Program-made: the position numbers and the translations under genes | Part shown: piece by piece, positions 29,374-38,988 of the stretch | Position numbering within the stretch: position 1 is the stretch's first letter | Layout of the letters: every line of letters begins with the position of its first letter | Assembly (NCBI RefSeq): GCF_003049665.1 | Contig: NZ_PYWM01000014.1 | Span: forward strand, 59,599 to 123,598 | Length of the DNA stretch: 64,000 nt | Reading direction: 5' to 3' | DNA from: Lysinibacillus mangiferihumi | GTDB lineage: Bacteria; Bacillota; Bacilli; Bacillales_A; Planococcaceae | The notes under the pieces: generated by a model | Databases searched by the model: none | Told to the model about the DNA's origin: nothing | The model's input: only the letters and a program-made list of their open reading frames with translations

Positions 29374-29949
29374 ATGAAAAGGTGGATAGTGGGAGGCATC
29401 ATAATTGTTGTTTGTATAGGTAGTGCTCTTTATATATGGTTAGGACAGGAAATGAAACGAGGCACACAGCCAGTTGCAGATGGAACCACACCATATGTTA
29501 TCGTGCTTGGAGCAAAAGTAAAGCCAGGTGGTGTATTATCACTATCTTTAAAAAGTAGATTGGAAGAGGCTGTAACCTATCTCAATCAATACCCACATGT
29601 TAAGGTAATCGTCTCGGGTGGACAGGGAACAGATGAGGATAGAACAGAGGCATCTGCAATGTTTACGTACCTAGAAGAGAAGGGCATTGAAGCTGAACGA
29701 ATTTTAATGGAAGAGCAATCCACATCGACATATGAAAACTTATTATTTTCAAAAGAATTACTACCAGCAGGGACAAAGCAAATTACGATTGTCTCGAATG
29801 ATTTCCATTTACAACGAGCGAAGTATTTAGCGAATAAGCTTGATTTAGAGGCAGATGTCGTTGTTGCCAAAACCCCAAAATCTGTGGAAGCGAAGTTAAG
29901 ACTACGTGAAAGAGCTGCATTATTAAAAACATATATCATTGGTCATTAA
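29374..29949 (+). CDS. YdcF/SanA-like DUF218 protein
   Basis: 191 residues from the ATG at 29374, placed by AAAGGGG upstream; the GTG nine bases earlier is too close to it. One N-terminal membrane segment (about 4-22) then a DUF218 domain with VIVLGAKV, VIVSGGQGTDE, EQSTSTYEN and SNDFHLQRA. The E. coli relatives SanA and ElyC affect envelope barrier and wall precursors. The exact activity is unknown. Confidence 0.85.
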   Translation: MKRWIVGGIIIVVCIGSALYIWLGQEMKRGTQPVADGTTPYVIVLGAKVKPGGVLSLSLKSRLEEAVTYLNQYPHVKVIVSGGQGTDEDRTEASAMFTYLEEKGIEAERILMEEQSTSTYENLLFSKELLPAGTKQITIVSNDFHLQRAKYLANKLDLEADVVVAKTPKSVEAKLRLRERAALLKTYIIGH

Positions 29950-30028
29950 TGATATTTACTTTCTTTCCATTATATATTTGGCATATAATAGAAATATAAT
30001 GAGTAAACGACAGAAAGAGGGTACTTCT

Positions 30029-31726
30029 ATGACAACGTTTAAAGATTATGTATACAGCCGTCCGAACGTGGAGGCGATGAAAGAGCAACAGTTAGCTTTA
30101 ATCGAGCAATTTAAAGAAGCACAAACGGTTGAGGCACAAAGCGAGCTAATCGAAAAATTAAATGAACTGAGTAATGAATATGCGACAATGGCAAACCTCG
30201 TCTACATTCGAGCATCCATTGATACCAACGATTCATTTTATCAAGAAGAACGTGACTATTTTGATGAAGTAGGCCCTGAGCTAGAAGAAATCACAACCGA
30301 ATATTATAAAGCATTGATCGCTTCACCATTCCGCGAGCAGTTAGAAGAAAAATGGGGGCAACAGTTATTTGATTTAGCATCCTATCAAATTAAAGGATTT
30401 TCACCGAACGTCATTGATTTAATGCAAAAGGAAAACAAACTAGTATCAGAATATAATAAACTAGTTGCTTCAGCACAGATTGACTTTAACGGTGAAACAT
30501 TAACGCTAGCACAGTTAGGACCTTATACAGAATCGACAGATCGAGCAATGCGTAAGGCTGCTACAGAAGCTCGTTTTGGCTTTTTTGCTGAGCATGAGGC
30601 GGAATTTGATCGCTTATATGATGAGCTAGTCAAAGTGCGTCATGAAATTGCTGTAAAATTAGGCTATAAAAATTATGTAGAGCTTGGCTATATCCGTATG
30701 AACCGAATTGATTATAATGCTGAAATGGTTAAGAAATTCCGTGACCAAGTACGTGATTTAATCGTGCCTGTTGCAACAAAACTATTTGAGCGTCAAGCAA
30801 AGCGAATCGGGATTTCAGACTTAAAGTTTTATGATGAAGCTTTAAACTTCTTAACAGGTAATGCTACGCCAAAAGGTGAGGCAAATTGGATTGTGGCAAA
30901 CGGTAAAAAAATGTATGAAGAATTATCTCCTGAAACGGGTGAATTTTTCAACTTTATGATTGACCATGACTTAATGGACTTAGTAGCGAAAAAGGGGAAA
31001 GAAAGTGGCGGTTATTGTACGTTTATTGAAAATTATCATTCGCCATTTATTTTCTCGAACTTTAACGGTACATCAGGTGATATTGATGTGTTAACACATG
31101 AGGCTGGACATGCCTTCCAAGTATTCTCAAGCCGTGATATTGGCATCCCAGAATATTTATGGCCAACCTATGAATCATGCGAAATCCATTCGATGAGTAT
31201 GGAGTTTTTCACATGGCCTTGGATGGAACTATTCTTCAAAGAAGACACGGAGAAATATAAATTTACACATTTAAGCAGTGGCTTATTATTTCTTCCTTAC
31301 GGTGTTGCTGTTGATGAATTCCAACATGTTATTTACGAAAATCCAGAGATGACACCTGCTGAGCGTAAAGCTGCATGGAAAAAAATCGAGCAAACCTATT
31401 TACCACACCGTGACTATGATGGTAATAGCTATTTAGAGTCAGGTGGTATATGGCAACGTCAGGGACATATTTATGCAAGCCCGTTCTATTATATCGACTA
31501 CACGTTAGCGCAAATTTGTGCGTTCCAATTCTGGAAACGCTCACGTGAAGAGTTTGACGCAGCATGGAAGGATTATATCCATTTATGTGGCTTAGGCGGT
31601 TCCATGTCATTTACAAAGCTTGTGAAGGAAGCGGGCTTAATTTCTCCGTTTGAGGATGGCTGTGTAGAATCAGTAATCGGTGTGATTGAGGACTACTTAA
31701 ATTCAGTGGATGATACAAAGTTGTAG
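30029..31726 (+). CDS. M3 family oligoendopeptidase
   Basis: 565 residues from the ATG at 30029, with GAAAGAGGG upstream; the frame upstream of it is noncoding. The zinc site HEAGH lies in VLTHEAGHAFQ with a downstream Glu in YESCEIHSMSMEFF, the M3 gluzincin pattern. It cleaves short peptides in the cytoplasm without signal sequence. Length matches the 560-570 residue Bacillus oligoendopeptidases. Confidence 0.88.
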   Translation: MTTFKDYVYSRPNVEAMKEQQLALIEQFKEAQTVEAQSELIEKLNELSNEYATMANLVYIRASIDTNDSFYQEERDYFDEVGPELEEITTEYYKALIASPFREQLEEKWGQQLFDLASYQIKGFSPNVIDLMQKENKLVSEYNKLVASAQIDFNGETLTLAQLGPYTESTDRAMRKAATEARFGFFAEHEAEFDRLYDELVKVRHEIAVKLGYKNYVELGYIRMNRIDYNAEMVKKFRDQVRDLIVPVATKLFERQAKRIGISDLKFYDEALNFLTGNATPKGEANWIVANGKKMYEELSPETGEFFNFMIDHDLMDLVAKKGKESGGYCTFIENYHSPFIFSNFNGTSGDIDVLTHEAGHAFQVFSSRDIGIPEYLWPTYESCEIHSMSMEFFTWPWMELFFKEDTEKYKFTHLSSGLLFLPYGVAVDEFQHVIYENPEMTPAERKAAWKKIEQTYLPHRDYDGNSYLESGGIWQRQGHIYASPFYYIDYTLAQICAFQFWKRSREEFDAAWKDYIHLCGLGGSMSFTKLVKEAGLISPFEDGCVESVIGVIEDYLNSVDDTKL

Positions 31727-31779
31727 ATGTTAGATAGAAACTGTGCAGAGCTAATATAGTGGCTCTATAAGAAATTAGC

Positions 31780-31990
31780 AAGTGTTAGGTTGATTGCAAT
31801 CAATCTAACACTTTTTTGCTACGCCGTTATTGTCCGCTTCAGCGGTGCTTTCCGCTCAGCACAGTAAGCCGCAACCCTCGCTAACGCGCAGAATGCCAAC
31901 GTCTTACGCTGTGTGCGTTCTGAGCAGGAGTCACCGCCTTCGCTACCAACAACTAGTGAACCCTTCTAATTTTTTATTTATTGCAAAAGC
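31780..31990 (+). repeat. Dispersed intergenic repeat, copy at 31.8 kb
   Basis: Starts with the hairpin AGTGTTAGGTTGATTG/CAATCAATCTAACACT (31781-31812) plus T-run, then the GC-rich core (GTCCGCTTCAGCGGTGC, GTAAGCCGCAACCCTCGC, TCTTACGCTGTGTGCGTTC) and CAACAACTAGTGAACCCTTC with the AT-rich tail. It also provides the terminator for the oligoendopeptidase gene. The stretch to 32121 shows no gene. Confidence 0.8.
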
Positions 31991-32121
31991 AAGAATATGT
32001 TTTCTATAAAAATTGTCCAAGATAAGTTGTTTTTTTGCTTGTTATCTTTGTAATGGATACTAGGATACTTGCGAAATGGTTAATATATAAGTAGTATTTT
32101 CAGTAACTGTGATAAAAGGAA

Positions 32122-33219
32122 GTGAAGAAAGTGACGAGGAAGGTATGGTTCCAGGTAGGTATAGGGATTTTACTAGTTTTACTAATACTTAAATATTTTA
32201 TAGAGATTCATTGGATTTTCACACCGCTTGCTATGATTTTAAAAGCGATTTTTGTGCCGTTACTACTTGGGGGTGTGTTGTATTATGTGACAGAGCCAAT
32301 TCAACGTTTTTTAGAAAAGCGTAGATGGCCAAGGTGGTCGAGTATTTTAACAATTGTCGTTGGACTGATTGCCATAGTAGTCGGCTTTGGTTGGATTATT
32401 GGTAATCCGATTGCTACACAGCTTAATAATCTGGCAAAAAATGCACCGCTGATTAGTTCAAGCATTCAAGAGGCAACTGATTATGTGTTCAGCTTGTTCA
32501 GCAATAAGGATAATTTACCTCCGCAAATAACCGATTTTATTGATAATCTAGCCAATTCTGTACAGAGTATTGCTGTGGTAGCAAGTAAATGGCTTGTATC
32601 ATTTATCCAATCACTGGTGTCAGTTTCTTTACTAGCGATTTTAATTCCATTTTTCTTCATTTTTATGTTGAAGGACCATGAGAAATTTGCGCCTTCCATT
32701 TATAAATATTTTACGGGTGAGCGTCGTGAATGGATTAAAAAGACATTAAGTGAAATAGATGATGTATTGCGTAGCTATATTCAAGGGCAACTGCAAATCA
32801 GTTTTTTACTAGCACTTATTATGTATGTTGGGTATTTAATAATTGGCTTAGAGTATTCATTATTGCTTGTGATTTTTGCGTTCTTTATGAATATGATTCC
32901 GTTTATTGGACCGTGGATTGCTCTTGCACCAGCAGTTATTGTAGCAGTGATTCAAGATCCGATGCTAGTTGTGTGGGTATGCGTCGTTACACTTATTGCA
33001 CAGCAGATTGATAGTAACTTTATTACACCGAATGTTATGGGGAAATCGCTTGATATCCATCCGTTAACAGTTATTACGATTATTTTAGCAGCAGGTAATA
33101 TAGCAGGCTTTATTGGGATTATTATTGCCGTACCATTCTATGCGGTACTAAAGGTAATTGTTTCGAATATTTATGATGAACGAAATGCGATAAAGAAAAA
33201 GGCTACGAAGTCAGTATAG
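32122..33219 (+). CDS. AI-2E family membrane permease, second copy (YueF/PerM-like)
   Basis: 365 residues, same topology as the member at 13470: N-terminal hydrophobic pair, helical polar section (about 95-150), C-terminal membrane bundle with NMIPFIGPWIALAPAV and QIDSNFITPNVMGKSLDIHP. Substrate unknown. GTG start at 32122 with AAAAGGA upstream. The Nudix gene starts 14 bases after it, so they likely share a transcript. Confidence 0.84.
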   Translation: MKKVTRKVWFQVGIGILLVLLILKYFIEIHWIFTPLAMILKAIFVPLLLGGVLYYVTEPIQRFLEKRRWPRWSSILTIVVGLIAIVVGFGWIIGNPIATQLNNLAKNAPLISSSIQEATDYVFSLFSNKDNLPPQITDFIDNLANSVQSIAVVASKWLVSFIQSLVSVSLLAILIPFFFIFMLKDHEKFAPSIYKYFTGERREWIKKTLSEIDDVLRSYIQGQLQISFLLALIMYVGYLIIGLEYSLLLVIFAFFMNMIPFIGPWIALAPAVIVAVIQDPMLVVWVCVVTLIAQQIDSNFITPNVMGKSLDIHPLTVITIILAAGNIAGFIGIIIAVPFYAVLKVIVSNIYDERNAIKKKATKSV

Positions 33220-33233
33220 GGGTCGAATAAAAA

Positions 33234-33851
33234 GTGGAACAAGAAATTGTTAAAGTTTTTAATGAGCAGCATGAACAAATTGGAACGGCTACACGAGCTG
33301 AAGTACATGAGAAGGGCTTGTGGCATGAGACATTTCACTGCTGGCTTGTCAACGAGAACTATATTTATTTCCAAATCCGTAGTGGGCAAAAAAAGGATTA
33401 TCCAGGGTTGCTTGATATAACAGCAGCGGGACATTTACTAGCGATTGAGACAGAGGAAGCGGGCATACGCGAAGTAAAAGAAGAATTAGGGTTAACAATT
33501 AATATTCAAGATATCGTCAAAATGGGGATGACATCTTGTAGCATCGTATCTGAAAATATGATAGATAATGAATTTTGTCATGTCTATTTGTACCCGTTTG
33601 AGGATAATTGGGACGCATTTGAACTACAATATGAGGAAGTTTCGGGTGTTGTTCGAGCAAAGCTTGATGAAGCGGAAGCATTCTTTTTAGGGAAAACTGT
33701 CACGCTAAATATTGAGGGGTATGAATATTTTCCAGATGGGCAACGAGCTCGACTCGTGCGTCCTGTCAGTACGGCACAATTTGTGCCATATCGTGAGCTG
33801 TATGTGGCGGATGTTATTGGCTTTGCCAAAAGTGCAATGTACAATCGATAG
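33234..33851 (+). CDS. Nudix hydrolase, isopentenyl-isomerase-like branch
   Basis: 205 residues. The Nudix box is read in GHLLAIETEEAGIREVKEEL (GX5EX7REXXEE pattern, then LG). The flanking sequence (VFNEQHEQIGTATRAEVHEKGLWHETFHCW) is the pattern of YfcD/IPP-isomerase-like Nudix proteins. Substrate unknown. GTG start shortly after the permease gene. Confidence 0.85.
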   Translation: MEQEIVKVFNEQHEQIGTATRAEVHEKGLWHETFHCWLVNENYIYFQIRSGQKKDYPGLLDITAAGHLLAIETEEAGIREVKEELGLTINIQDIVKMGMTSCSIVSENMIDNEFCHVYLYPFEDNWDAFELQYEEVSGVVRAKLDEAEAFFLGKTVTLNIEGYEYFPDGQRARLVRPVSTAQFVPYRELYVADVIGFAKSAMYNR

Positions 33852-34048
33852 AAAAGGCATCAGCCATGAATATCCATTAGAAAATGACCATTGGCATGTA
33901 TGGCATATAGCATGATGCATGCTTAAGCTCATAAAGATAACTTCGAAATGAATTGAAGTTATTTTTATGAGCATTTTATCTCTATATGTTAATTTATGTA
34001 GAAAATAAGCTATACTTGTATTTACAATGAAAGAAAAGGAGCATATAT

Positions 34049-34513
34049 ATGCTAACATTTGAACAAAAACAAGCGATAATTGAATCGTTTTCCGAATTAA
34101 CGAAAAAAGAAATTTCGATGAAACGAGTGAATTATCATTATATGGACAGTTTGTTTGAAAAGACGATTGTCGTAGAAAAATTGCACCCAAATGGCAATGG
34201 TTTTGTCTTTGTAGGAGATTTATTGCGCTACGAAAATGAAGCAAATGATAAAGGACTAGTCAATATTCGCGATTATGATGAGCAACAGTTGCGTGCCATT
34301 ATTGAAGATGCCATTACTTATTTAGGCGAGGAACAAGAAGAGGAAGAGCCTATTATTGAAACTTGGCGTAATCGTGAAGGCGATCAATTAGAGCTTGCGT
34401 TTGAGCAACGTTCTTGGAATGTTTATCATCGAGAAAATTTAGAAGAAGCCTTTGGCACATATGATGCTGCAAAAGAATACTTACTAGAAGAAGGCTTTCG
34501 TAAAAAGAACTAA
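34049..34513 (+). CDS. Conserved-looking acidic hypothetical protein
   Basis: 154 residues, soluble and strongly acidic with a run of Glu near residue 95. No catalytic motif or family is recognised. AAAGGAG precedes the ATG, and codon use looks like its neighbours, so it is probably real. It precedes a small membrane-protein gene by 19 bases. Confidence 0.65.
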   Translation: MLTFEQKQAIIESFSELTKKEISMKRVNYHYMDSLFEKTIVVEKLHPNGNGFVFVGDLLRYENEANDKGLVNIRDYDEQQLRAIIEDAITYLGEEQEEEEPIIETWRNREGDQLELAFEQRSWNVYHRENLEEAFGTYDAAKEYLLEEGFRKKN

Positions 34514-34532
34514 GTAATATGGGGGAAACGAC

Positions 34533-34724
34533 ATGAGTGGTAAAAAATTGGTAGGTATTGTAATTGTTGTTTTAGTCATTGCATGTTTATTTTCAGTTTT
34601 TACGATTCAAAATTTTTATAAAAATAATCAAGAACAGCCAAATAGTGAAAATCGTGAAATAAATAAGTCAAAAAGTTTGAATTTAATATTACCACAGGCT
34701 ACAATTATCTCGAATTCAAGATAA
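34533..34724 (+). CDS. Small single-pass membrane protein
   Basis: 63 residues: an N-terminal membrane segment (about 6-25, VGIVIVVLVIACLFSVFTI) and a polar Asn/Ser/Lys-rich tail. GGGGGAAA precedes the ATG. No family recognised; its short gaps to both neighbours suggest one operon. Confidence 0.5.
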   Translation: MSGKKLVGIVIVVLVIACLFSVFTIQNFYKNNQEQPNSENREINKSKSLNLILPQATIISNSR

Positions 34725-34742
34725 TTGAAAGGTGATGGGTTT

Positions 34743-35348
34743 ATGAAACATTTATTTCATAAAGGTACAGATGAAACCAAACCAACCTTATTGTTATTAC
34801 ATGGTACAGGTGGGGATGAGCATTCTTTAATCAGTCTTGCAAAGGAAATTGATGCAACAGCCAATATTTTAAGTGTACGAGGTAATGTATCAGAAAACGG
34901 TATGCCTCGTTTTTTCCGTCGCTTAGCTGAAGGTGTTTTTGATATAGAAGATTTAATCTTCCGTACACAAGAATTACAAAGCTTTTTGGTAACAGCAGCA
35001 GAGGAGTATGGTTTTGATCGTACGCGCATTGTAGCGATTGGTTATTCAAATGGGGCAAACATTGCTGCAAGTTTATTATTCCACTTTGAAGATGCATTGG
35101 CAGGGGCAATTTTACATCATCCGATGGTGCCAAGACGTGGCATCGAACTACCTGCGCTTCCTAATATTCCGGTATTTATAGGAGCAGGAACCAATGATTC
35201 GATGTGTACTGCACAAGAATCAGAAGATTTAGAGTCACTGTTATCGAAAGCGGGTGCTCAAGTAACGACAGCATGGTTTAACTACGGACATCAGCTCACA
35301 ATGCCGGAGGTAGAGGCGGCAAGAGCGTGGTATCAACAATATTATTAA
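34743..35348 (+). CDS. Alpha/beta hydrolase, MhqD/YodD-like carboxylesterase
   Basis: 201 residues from the ATG at 34743 with AAAGGTGATGGG upstream. LLLLHGTGGDEHS gives the oxyanion region, GYSNGANIA the nucleophile elbow, GTNDSM the Asp and YGHQLT the His of the triad. The family covers phospholipase/carboxylesterase enzymes; in B. subtilis MhqD is induced by quinones. There is no MhqR-type regulator nearby. Confidence 0.83.
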   Translation: MKHLFHKGTDETKPTLLLLHGTGGDEHSLISLAKEIDATANILSVRGNVSENGMPRFFRRLAEGVFDIEDLIFRTQELQSFLVTAAEEYGFDRTRIVAIGYSNGANIAASLLFHFEDALAGAILHHPMVPRRGIELPALPNIPVFIGAGTNDSMCTAQESEDLESLLSKAGAQVTTAWFNYGHQLTMPEVEAARAWYQQYY

Positions 35349-35352
35349 ACGT

Positions 35353-35393
35353 AAAATCCGAGAACAATGTAACTATATGTTCTCGGATTTTTT
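35353..35393. terminator. Bidirectional terminator between converging genes
   Basis: AAAATCCGAGAACA pairs with TGTTCTCGGATTTT, with T-runs on both strands, between the esterase gene and the MMPL gene on the opposite strand. Confidence 0.85.
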
Positions 35394-35403
35394 GTGTGTA
35401 TCA

Positions 35404-37512
35404 TTACTTTTTCTTAGCAAATGGTAGCCACCAGTTCCAATCACCAAATAGCTTCATAAGGCTCGGTACCAGCATAAGGCGAATAATGGTCGCGTCAATC
35501 GCGATGGCAATCGCAATACCAACACCGATTTGCTTTACAGGCATGACATCAGTAAAGGCAAATGCCCCTGTAATAACAATCATAATAAGCGCAGCAGATG
35601 TAATGATACGGCTAGTAGATGTTAGCCCATCCACTGTTGCACGCGTATTATCTGCACCTTTTTGATATTCTTCCTGTATGCGAGAGATTAAAAATACTTC
35701 ATAGTCCATACTTAAACCGAAGACAAGGCAAAATACGATAACTGGAATAATAAGGACGATTGTTCCAGCCTCTATTCCAAAATGCCCGTATTGGAAAATA
35801 TAAACAAGTATGCCGAACGCTGAGGATAACCCGATTATATTCATAATGATTGCCTTGAGAGGAATTAAAATGGAACGGAAGGCAAGCATCAAAATAAAGA
35901 AGGTTGACACAATAATGATTGAAACCGCAAATATTATTTTACTAGCAATTTCATCAAAAATTTCTTGATTAAATTTCCCTTGTCCACCTAGTTTGAAGTC
36001 AACATTTAAATCCTTGTCCATCCACGTTCTGGCGAATTGTTGTGCTGCGGAGGACGAACCAGCTACATTTAATGTAATCGGAATAAATAGCTGTGTATCC
36101 TTTGAAAAGGTATGAATGATTGGTTTTAATTGTTCTGCTACTTGTGGCATTTTCAAGGAAGCTGTTAATTCCTCTGGTGATTTCATTTGGGCTGCTGTAT
36201 AAATCGTTGATACTTCATCAACGAGTGGATCGTTAAGCAGTTTTTCTTGTATATCAAAAAGTAGCTTTCGTCCTTGCTCGTCCTCCCAGCCATCTTGGCG
36301 TTCTGCAAGTAAATATAAAACGGATGTATCACCAAGCCCAAACGTTTCATCTAATTTATCGTAAGCTGCTCGCGCATCGTATTTGGTTGGTAAAGAATCT
36401 ACTTGAGGTATAGCAAGTTTAATATCCTTTAACGGAATCATCCCGATACCAAGTAACAATAAAGCAACAATAACAATGGATACAGGTCGCTTCATAACAA
36501 AGCCAGCAAAACTGTGCCAACGATTCGTGCCACCTGGCTTTACACGTAATATGCGCCATTTATTTAGGCGATCTCCTAATACCATCATTGTCGCAGGTAA
36601 TAAAGTGAGACCTGAAAGCACGGCAAACAATACGACAATTGTGCCACCTAGGGCAATATTGCGGAAGATTTCTACATCAATGACAACCATGGCACCAAGA
36701 CCAATCATGACACAAACAGCAGAAAAGATAATAGAACGACCGGCTGTTTGGATAGCAATTTGTATAGCTTCGGCAATGCTAGAATGGTTACGCTCTTCAC
36801 GATAGCGATTAATAAATAGCAGAGCGAAATCAATACTAAGGGCAAGTCCAAGCATTGGTACAATATTTAACACGAAAATGGATAAATTAACGCTACCACT
36901 TAGTAACGTCAACAGTCCGAATGCTGTGACAACTGTAACAACTCCGATTAAAATTGGTAAAATCGCAGCTACAACAGTACCAAAAGCAAGTAATAGCACA
37001 ACAATAGCGATTGGTAAACCAATGGCTTCAGCGGATGCTAAGTCCTTTTGGCTGGCTTCATTAATATCCTCCGAAATCACAGGGCCACCTGTCACACTGA
37101 TACCTTCTTCTTCAACTAATGCACGAACCTCTTTGACGATAGCAGGCAAATTATCAATGTTATTTTTAAAATGTACCATGGCATAGGAAATGCCATTCTT
37201 TTGTAAAGTGGAATCATCCAATGGTGACTGAATGGAATGAACTTCTTCAATGTCCTCTAGCTTTTTTAGGGTGTTTTCGATTTTTTTATTGCTTGCTTGA
37301 TCAAAAACAACCATGATTGTTTCTGCAGGTAAGTCGAATGTTTTGGCTAGTTCATTTGTGACATAGGTATGATCAGCTTCAACAAAAAAGCCATCTCCAT
37401 GCAGTTTGCTAGGAAGCTGTATAGCAAACATAGCCATTGCGATAAAAATAACAATCCAAATGGCAACGATAGCTTTCGCATGTACAGTGATAAAAGCTGA
37501 AAAATTTTTCAT
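35404..37512 (-). CDS. MMPL-family RND-type exporter
   Basis: 702 residues with the duplicated topology of MMPL/HAE2 proteins: a single N-terminal membrane segment and large extracellular loop (about 35-175), five segments (about 180-360), then the same again in the second half. The first half has GLALSIDFALLFINRYREE and the second GLSMDYEVFLISRIQEEY, the paired Asp-containing proton relay motifs. B. subtilis YdfJ is similar. Substrate is probably a lipid or hydrophobic compound. Monocistronic. Confidence 0.87.
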   Translation of the reverse strand: MKNFSAFITVHAKAIVAIWIVIFIAMAMFAIQLPSKLHGDGFFVEADHTYVTNELAKTFDLPAETIMVVFDQASNKKIENTLKKLEDIEEVHSIQSPLDDSTLQKNGISYAMVHFKNNIDNLPAIVKEVRALVEEEGISVTGGPVISEDINEASQKDLASAEAIGLPIAIVVLLLAFGTVVAAILPILIGVVTVVTAFGLLTLLSGSVNLSIFVLNIVPMLGLALSIDFALLFINRYREERNHSSIAEAIQIAIQTAGRSIIFSAVCVMIGLGAMVVIDVEIFRNIALGGTIVVLFAVLSGLTLLPATMMVLGDRLNKWRILRVKPGGTNRWHSFAGFVMKRPVSIVIVALLLLGIGMIPLKDIKLAIPQVDSLPTKYDARAAYDKLDETFGLGDTSVLYLLAERQDGWEDEQGRKLLFDIQEKLLNDPLVDEVSTIYTAAQMKSPEELTASLKMPQVAEQLKPIIHTFSKDTQLFIPITLNVAGSSSAAQQFARTWMDKDLNVDFKLGGQGKFNQEIFDEIASKIIFAVSIIIVSTFFILMLAFRSILIPLKAIIMNIIGLSSAFGILVYIFQYGHFGIEAGTIVLIIPVIVFCLVFGLSMDYEVFLISRIQEEYQKGADNTRATVDGLTSTSRIITSAALIMIVITGAFAFTDVMPVKQIGVGIAIAIAIDATIIRLMLVPSLMKLFGDWNWWLPFAKKK

Positions 37513-37592
37513 AACGATAAAGCATCCCCCTTTTAAACTAGTGTAAAGGATGTGTCACTTTTTGTCGTGTGACAAAGTTAAAACTTCTTTCT

Positions 37593-37730
37593 AAAAGACA
37601 ACCCCCTAAAGCGTAAAAATCCACTGCGTTTTCCGGCGGGCACGACGTAAGCCGCAACCGTCGCTGCCGCGCCGCCTGTTGCGTCTTACGTTACGTGCGT
37701 TCCCGCAGGAGTCTCCGTGGATTTTTACTC
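37593..37730. repeat. Dispersed repeat, variant with AAAAATCCAC ends
   Basis: AAAAATCCAC (37616) and GTGGATTTTT (about 37704) are inverted ends around a core sharing GGCGGGCACGACGTAAGCCG, GTTGCGTCTTACG and GCGTTCCCGCAGGAGTC with the other copies, but without the AGTGTTAGATTGA hairpin. It lies upstream of the MMPL gene. Confidence 0.7.
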
Positions 37731-37814
37731 GGGTATCCAAAAGTATCAAAGCGAGGGAGTTATTAATTATTTGAATGCCTGGCCCATTACAATGACAAAT
37801 TAAAACGTCTGCTC

Positions 37815-37870
37815 AAAAGACAACCCCCTAAAGCGTAAAAATCCACTGCGCTTTCCGGCGGGCACGACGT
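37815..37870. repeat. Truncated 56-base duplicate of the repeat start
   Basis: These 56 bases equal 37593-37648 except for one T/C change and then break off into unrelated sequence (TTGTAGCAAATTG). A short GTGCCTGTCACC unit follows at about 37898. Confidence 0.8.
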
Positions 37871-37910
37871 TGTAGCAAATTGTGTGAGAATTGTGTGAGT
37901 GCCTGTCACC

Positions 37911-37944
37911 AAAAAAACGGCACTTTCTGGGAGCAGAGAGTGCC
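37911..37944 (-). terminator. Intrinsic terminator of the pit operon
   Basis: On the minus strand CGGCACTCTCT pairs with AGAAAGTGCCG and is followed by TTTTTTT, just after the pit stop codon. Confidence 0.82.
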
Positions 37945-37951
37945 GTGAATT

Positions 37952-38968
37952 CTAAAAGAATAAAGATAATATAAAGTATATAACGGATGCCATTACAGCT
38001 GATATTGGCATTGTAATAATCCAAGTGGTTACAATTTTTCGTGCCATTCCCCAGTTAACACCACGAACTCGTTGTGCTGAACCAACACCCATGATGGATG
38101 AAGAAATAACGTGTGTTGTTGATACTGGTAAGTGTACTAATGTCGCACCGAAAATAACAGTAGCAGAAGCTAAGTCCGCTGCAACGCCATTTACAGGACG
38201 GATTTTCATAATTTTACCGCCGACCGTTTTAATAATTTTATAGCCACCAATAGAAGTACCAAGACCCATAGCGGTAGCAGCCGCTGCTCGAATCCAAAAA
38301 GGAATTTCATCCCCAGTATGCAAGCCACCTGCAATTAACGCCATAGTCATAATACCCATTGCTTTTTGGGCGTCATTTGTACCGTGCGTAAACGATTGGA
38401 TAGCCGCTGTAAAAATTTGCATTGTCCGGAAGCCTTTATTCGTACGATATAAATTTAAGTTTTTAAACCATAGTTTAAACAGCGTCATCATAAGAAAGCC
38501 AGCACAAATTGCAATGAGTGGTGACAATACTAATGCCATAATGATTTTTGTAAACCCCCCATAATTAAGGACGCTAAAGCCTGCAGAAGCAACTGCTGCT
38601 CCGGCAATTGAACCGATTAATGTATGTGAAGAACTTGATGGGATACCAAAGTACCAAGTAAGTAGGTTCCATATAATAGCTGAAATTAATGCGGCTAATA
38701 TAACGACAGAACCAGTTGTATCTCCTTGAAAAGCATTTAAAGAGAATGGATCTACAATATCTTTTGTTAGAGCTTTTGCGACACCCACGAAAGTAATAGC
38801 ACCGATAAAGTTCATCGTCGCTGCCATAATAATGGCAACACGTGGGGGTAATGCTCTTGTGGAAACCGAAGTTGCGATAGCATTTGCTGTATCATGGAAA
38901 CCATTAATAAAGTCAAATGTTAGGGCAAAGATGACGACCAATACGGTTAGTATAATGATTGTATTCAT
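37952..38968 (-). CDS. pit: PiT-family low-affinity inorganic phosphate transporter
   Basis: 338 residues and about ten membrane segments. Both PiT signatures are seen: DFINGFHDTANAIAT at the N-terminus and FTHGTNDAQKAMGIM in the middle, with SSSHTLIG and PVSTTHVISSSIMG nearby. It carries metal-phosphate in symport with H+. It lies 20 bases downstream of the PhoU-like gene, an arrangement common in Firmicutes. Confidence 0.92.
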   Translation of the reverse strand: MNTIIILTVLVVIFALTFDFINGFHDTANAIATSVSTRALPPRVAIIMAATMNFIGAITFVGVAKALTKDIVDPFSLNAFQGDTTGSVVILAALISAIIWNLLTWYFGIPSSSSHTLIGSIAGAAVASAGFSVLNYGGFTKIIMALVLSPLIAICAGFLMMTLFKLWFKNLNLYRTNKGFRTMQIFTAAIQSFTHGTNDAQKAMGIMTMALIAGGLHTGDEIPFWIRAAAATAMGLGTSIGGYKIIKTVGGKIMKIRPVNGVAADLASATVIFGATLVHLPVSTTHVISSSIMGVGSAQRVRGVNWGMARKIVTTWIITMPISAVMASVIYFILSLFF

Positions 38969-38988
38969 TGTATTTGACCCACTCCTAG

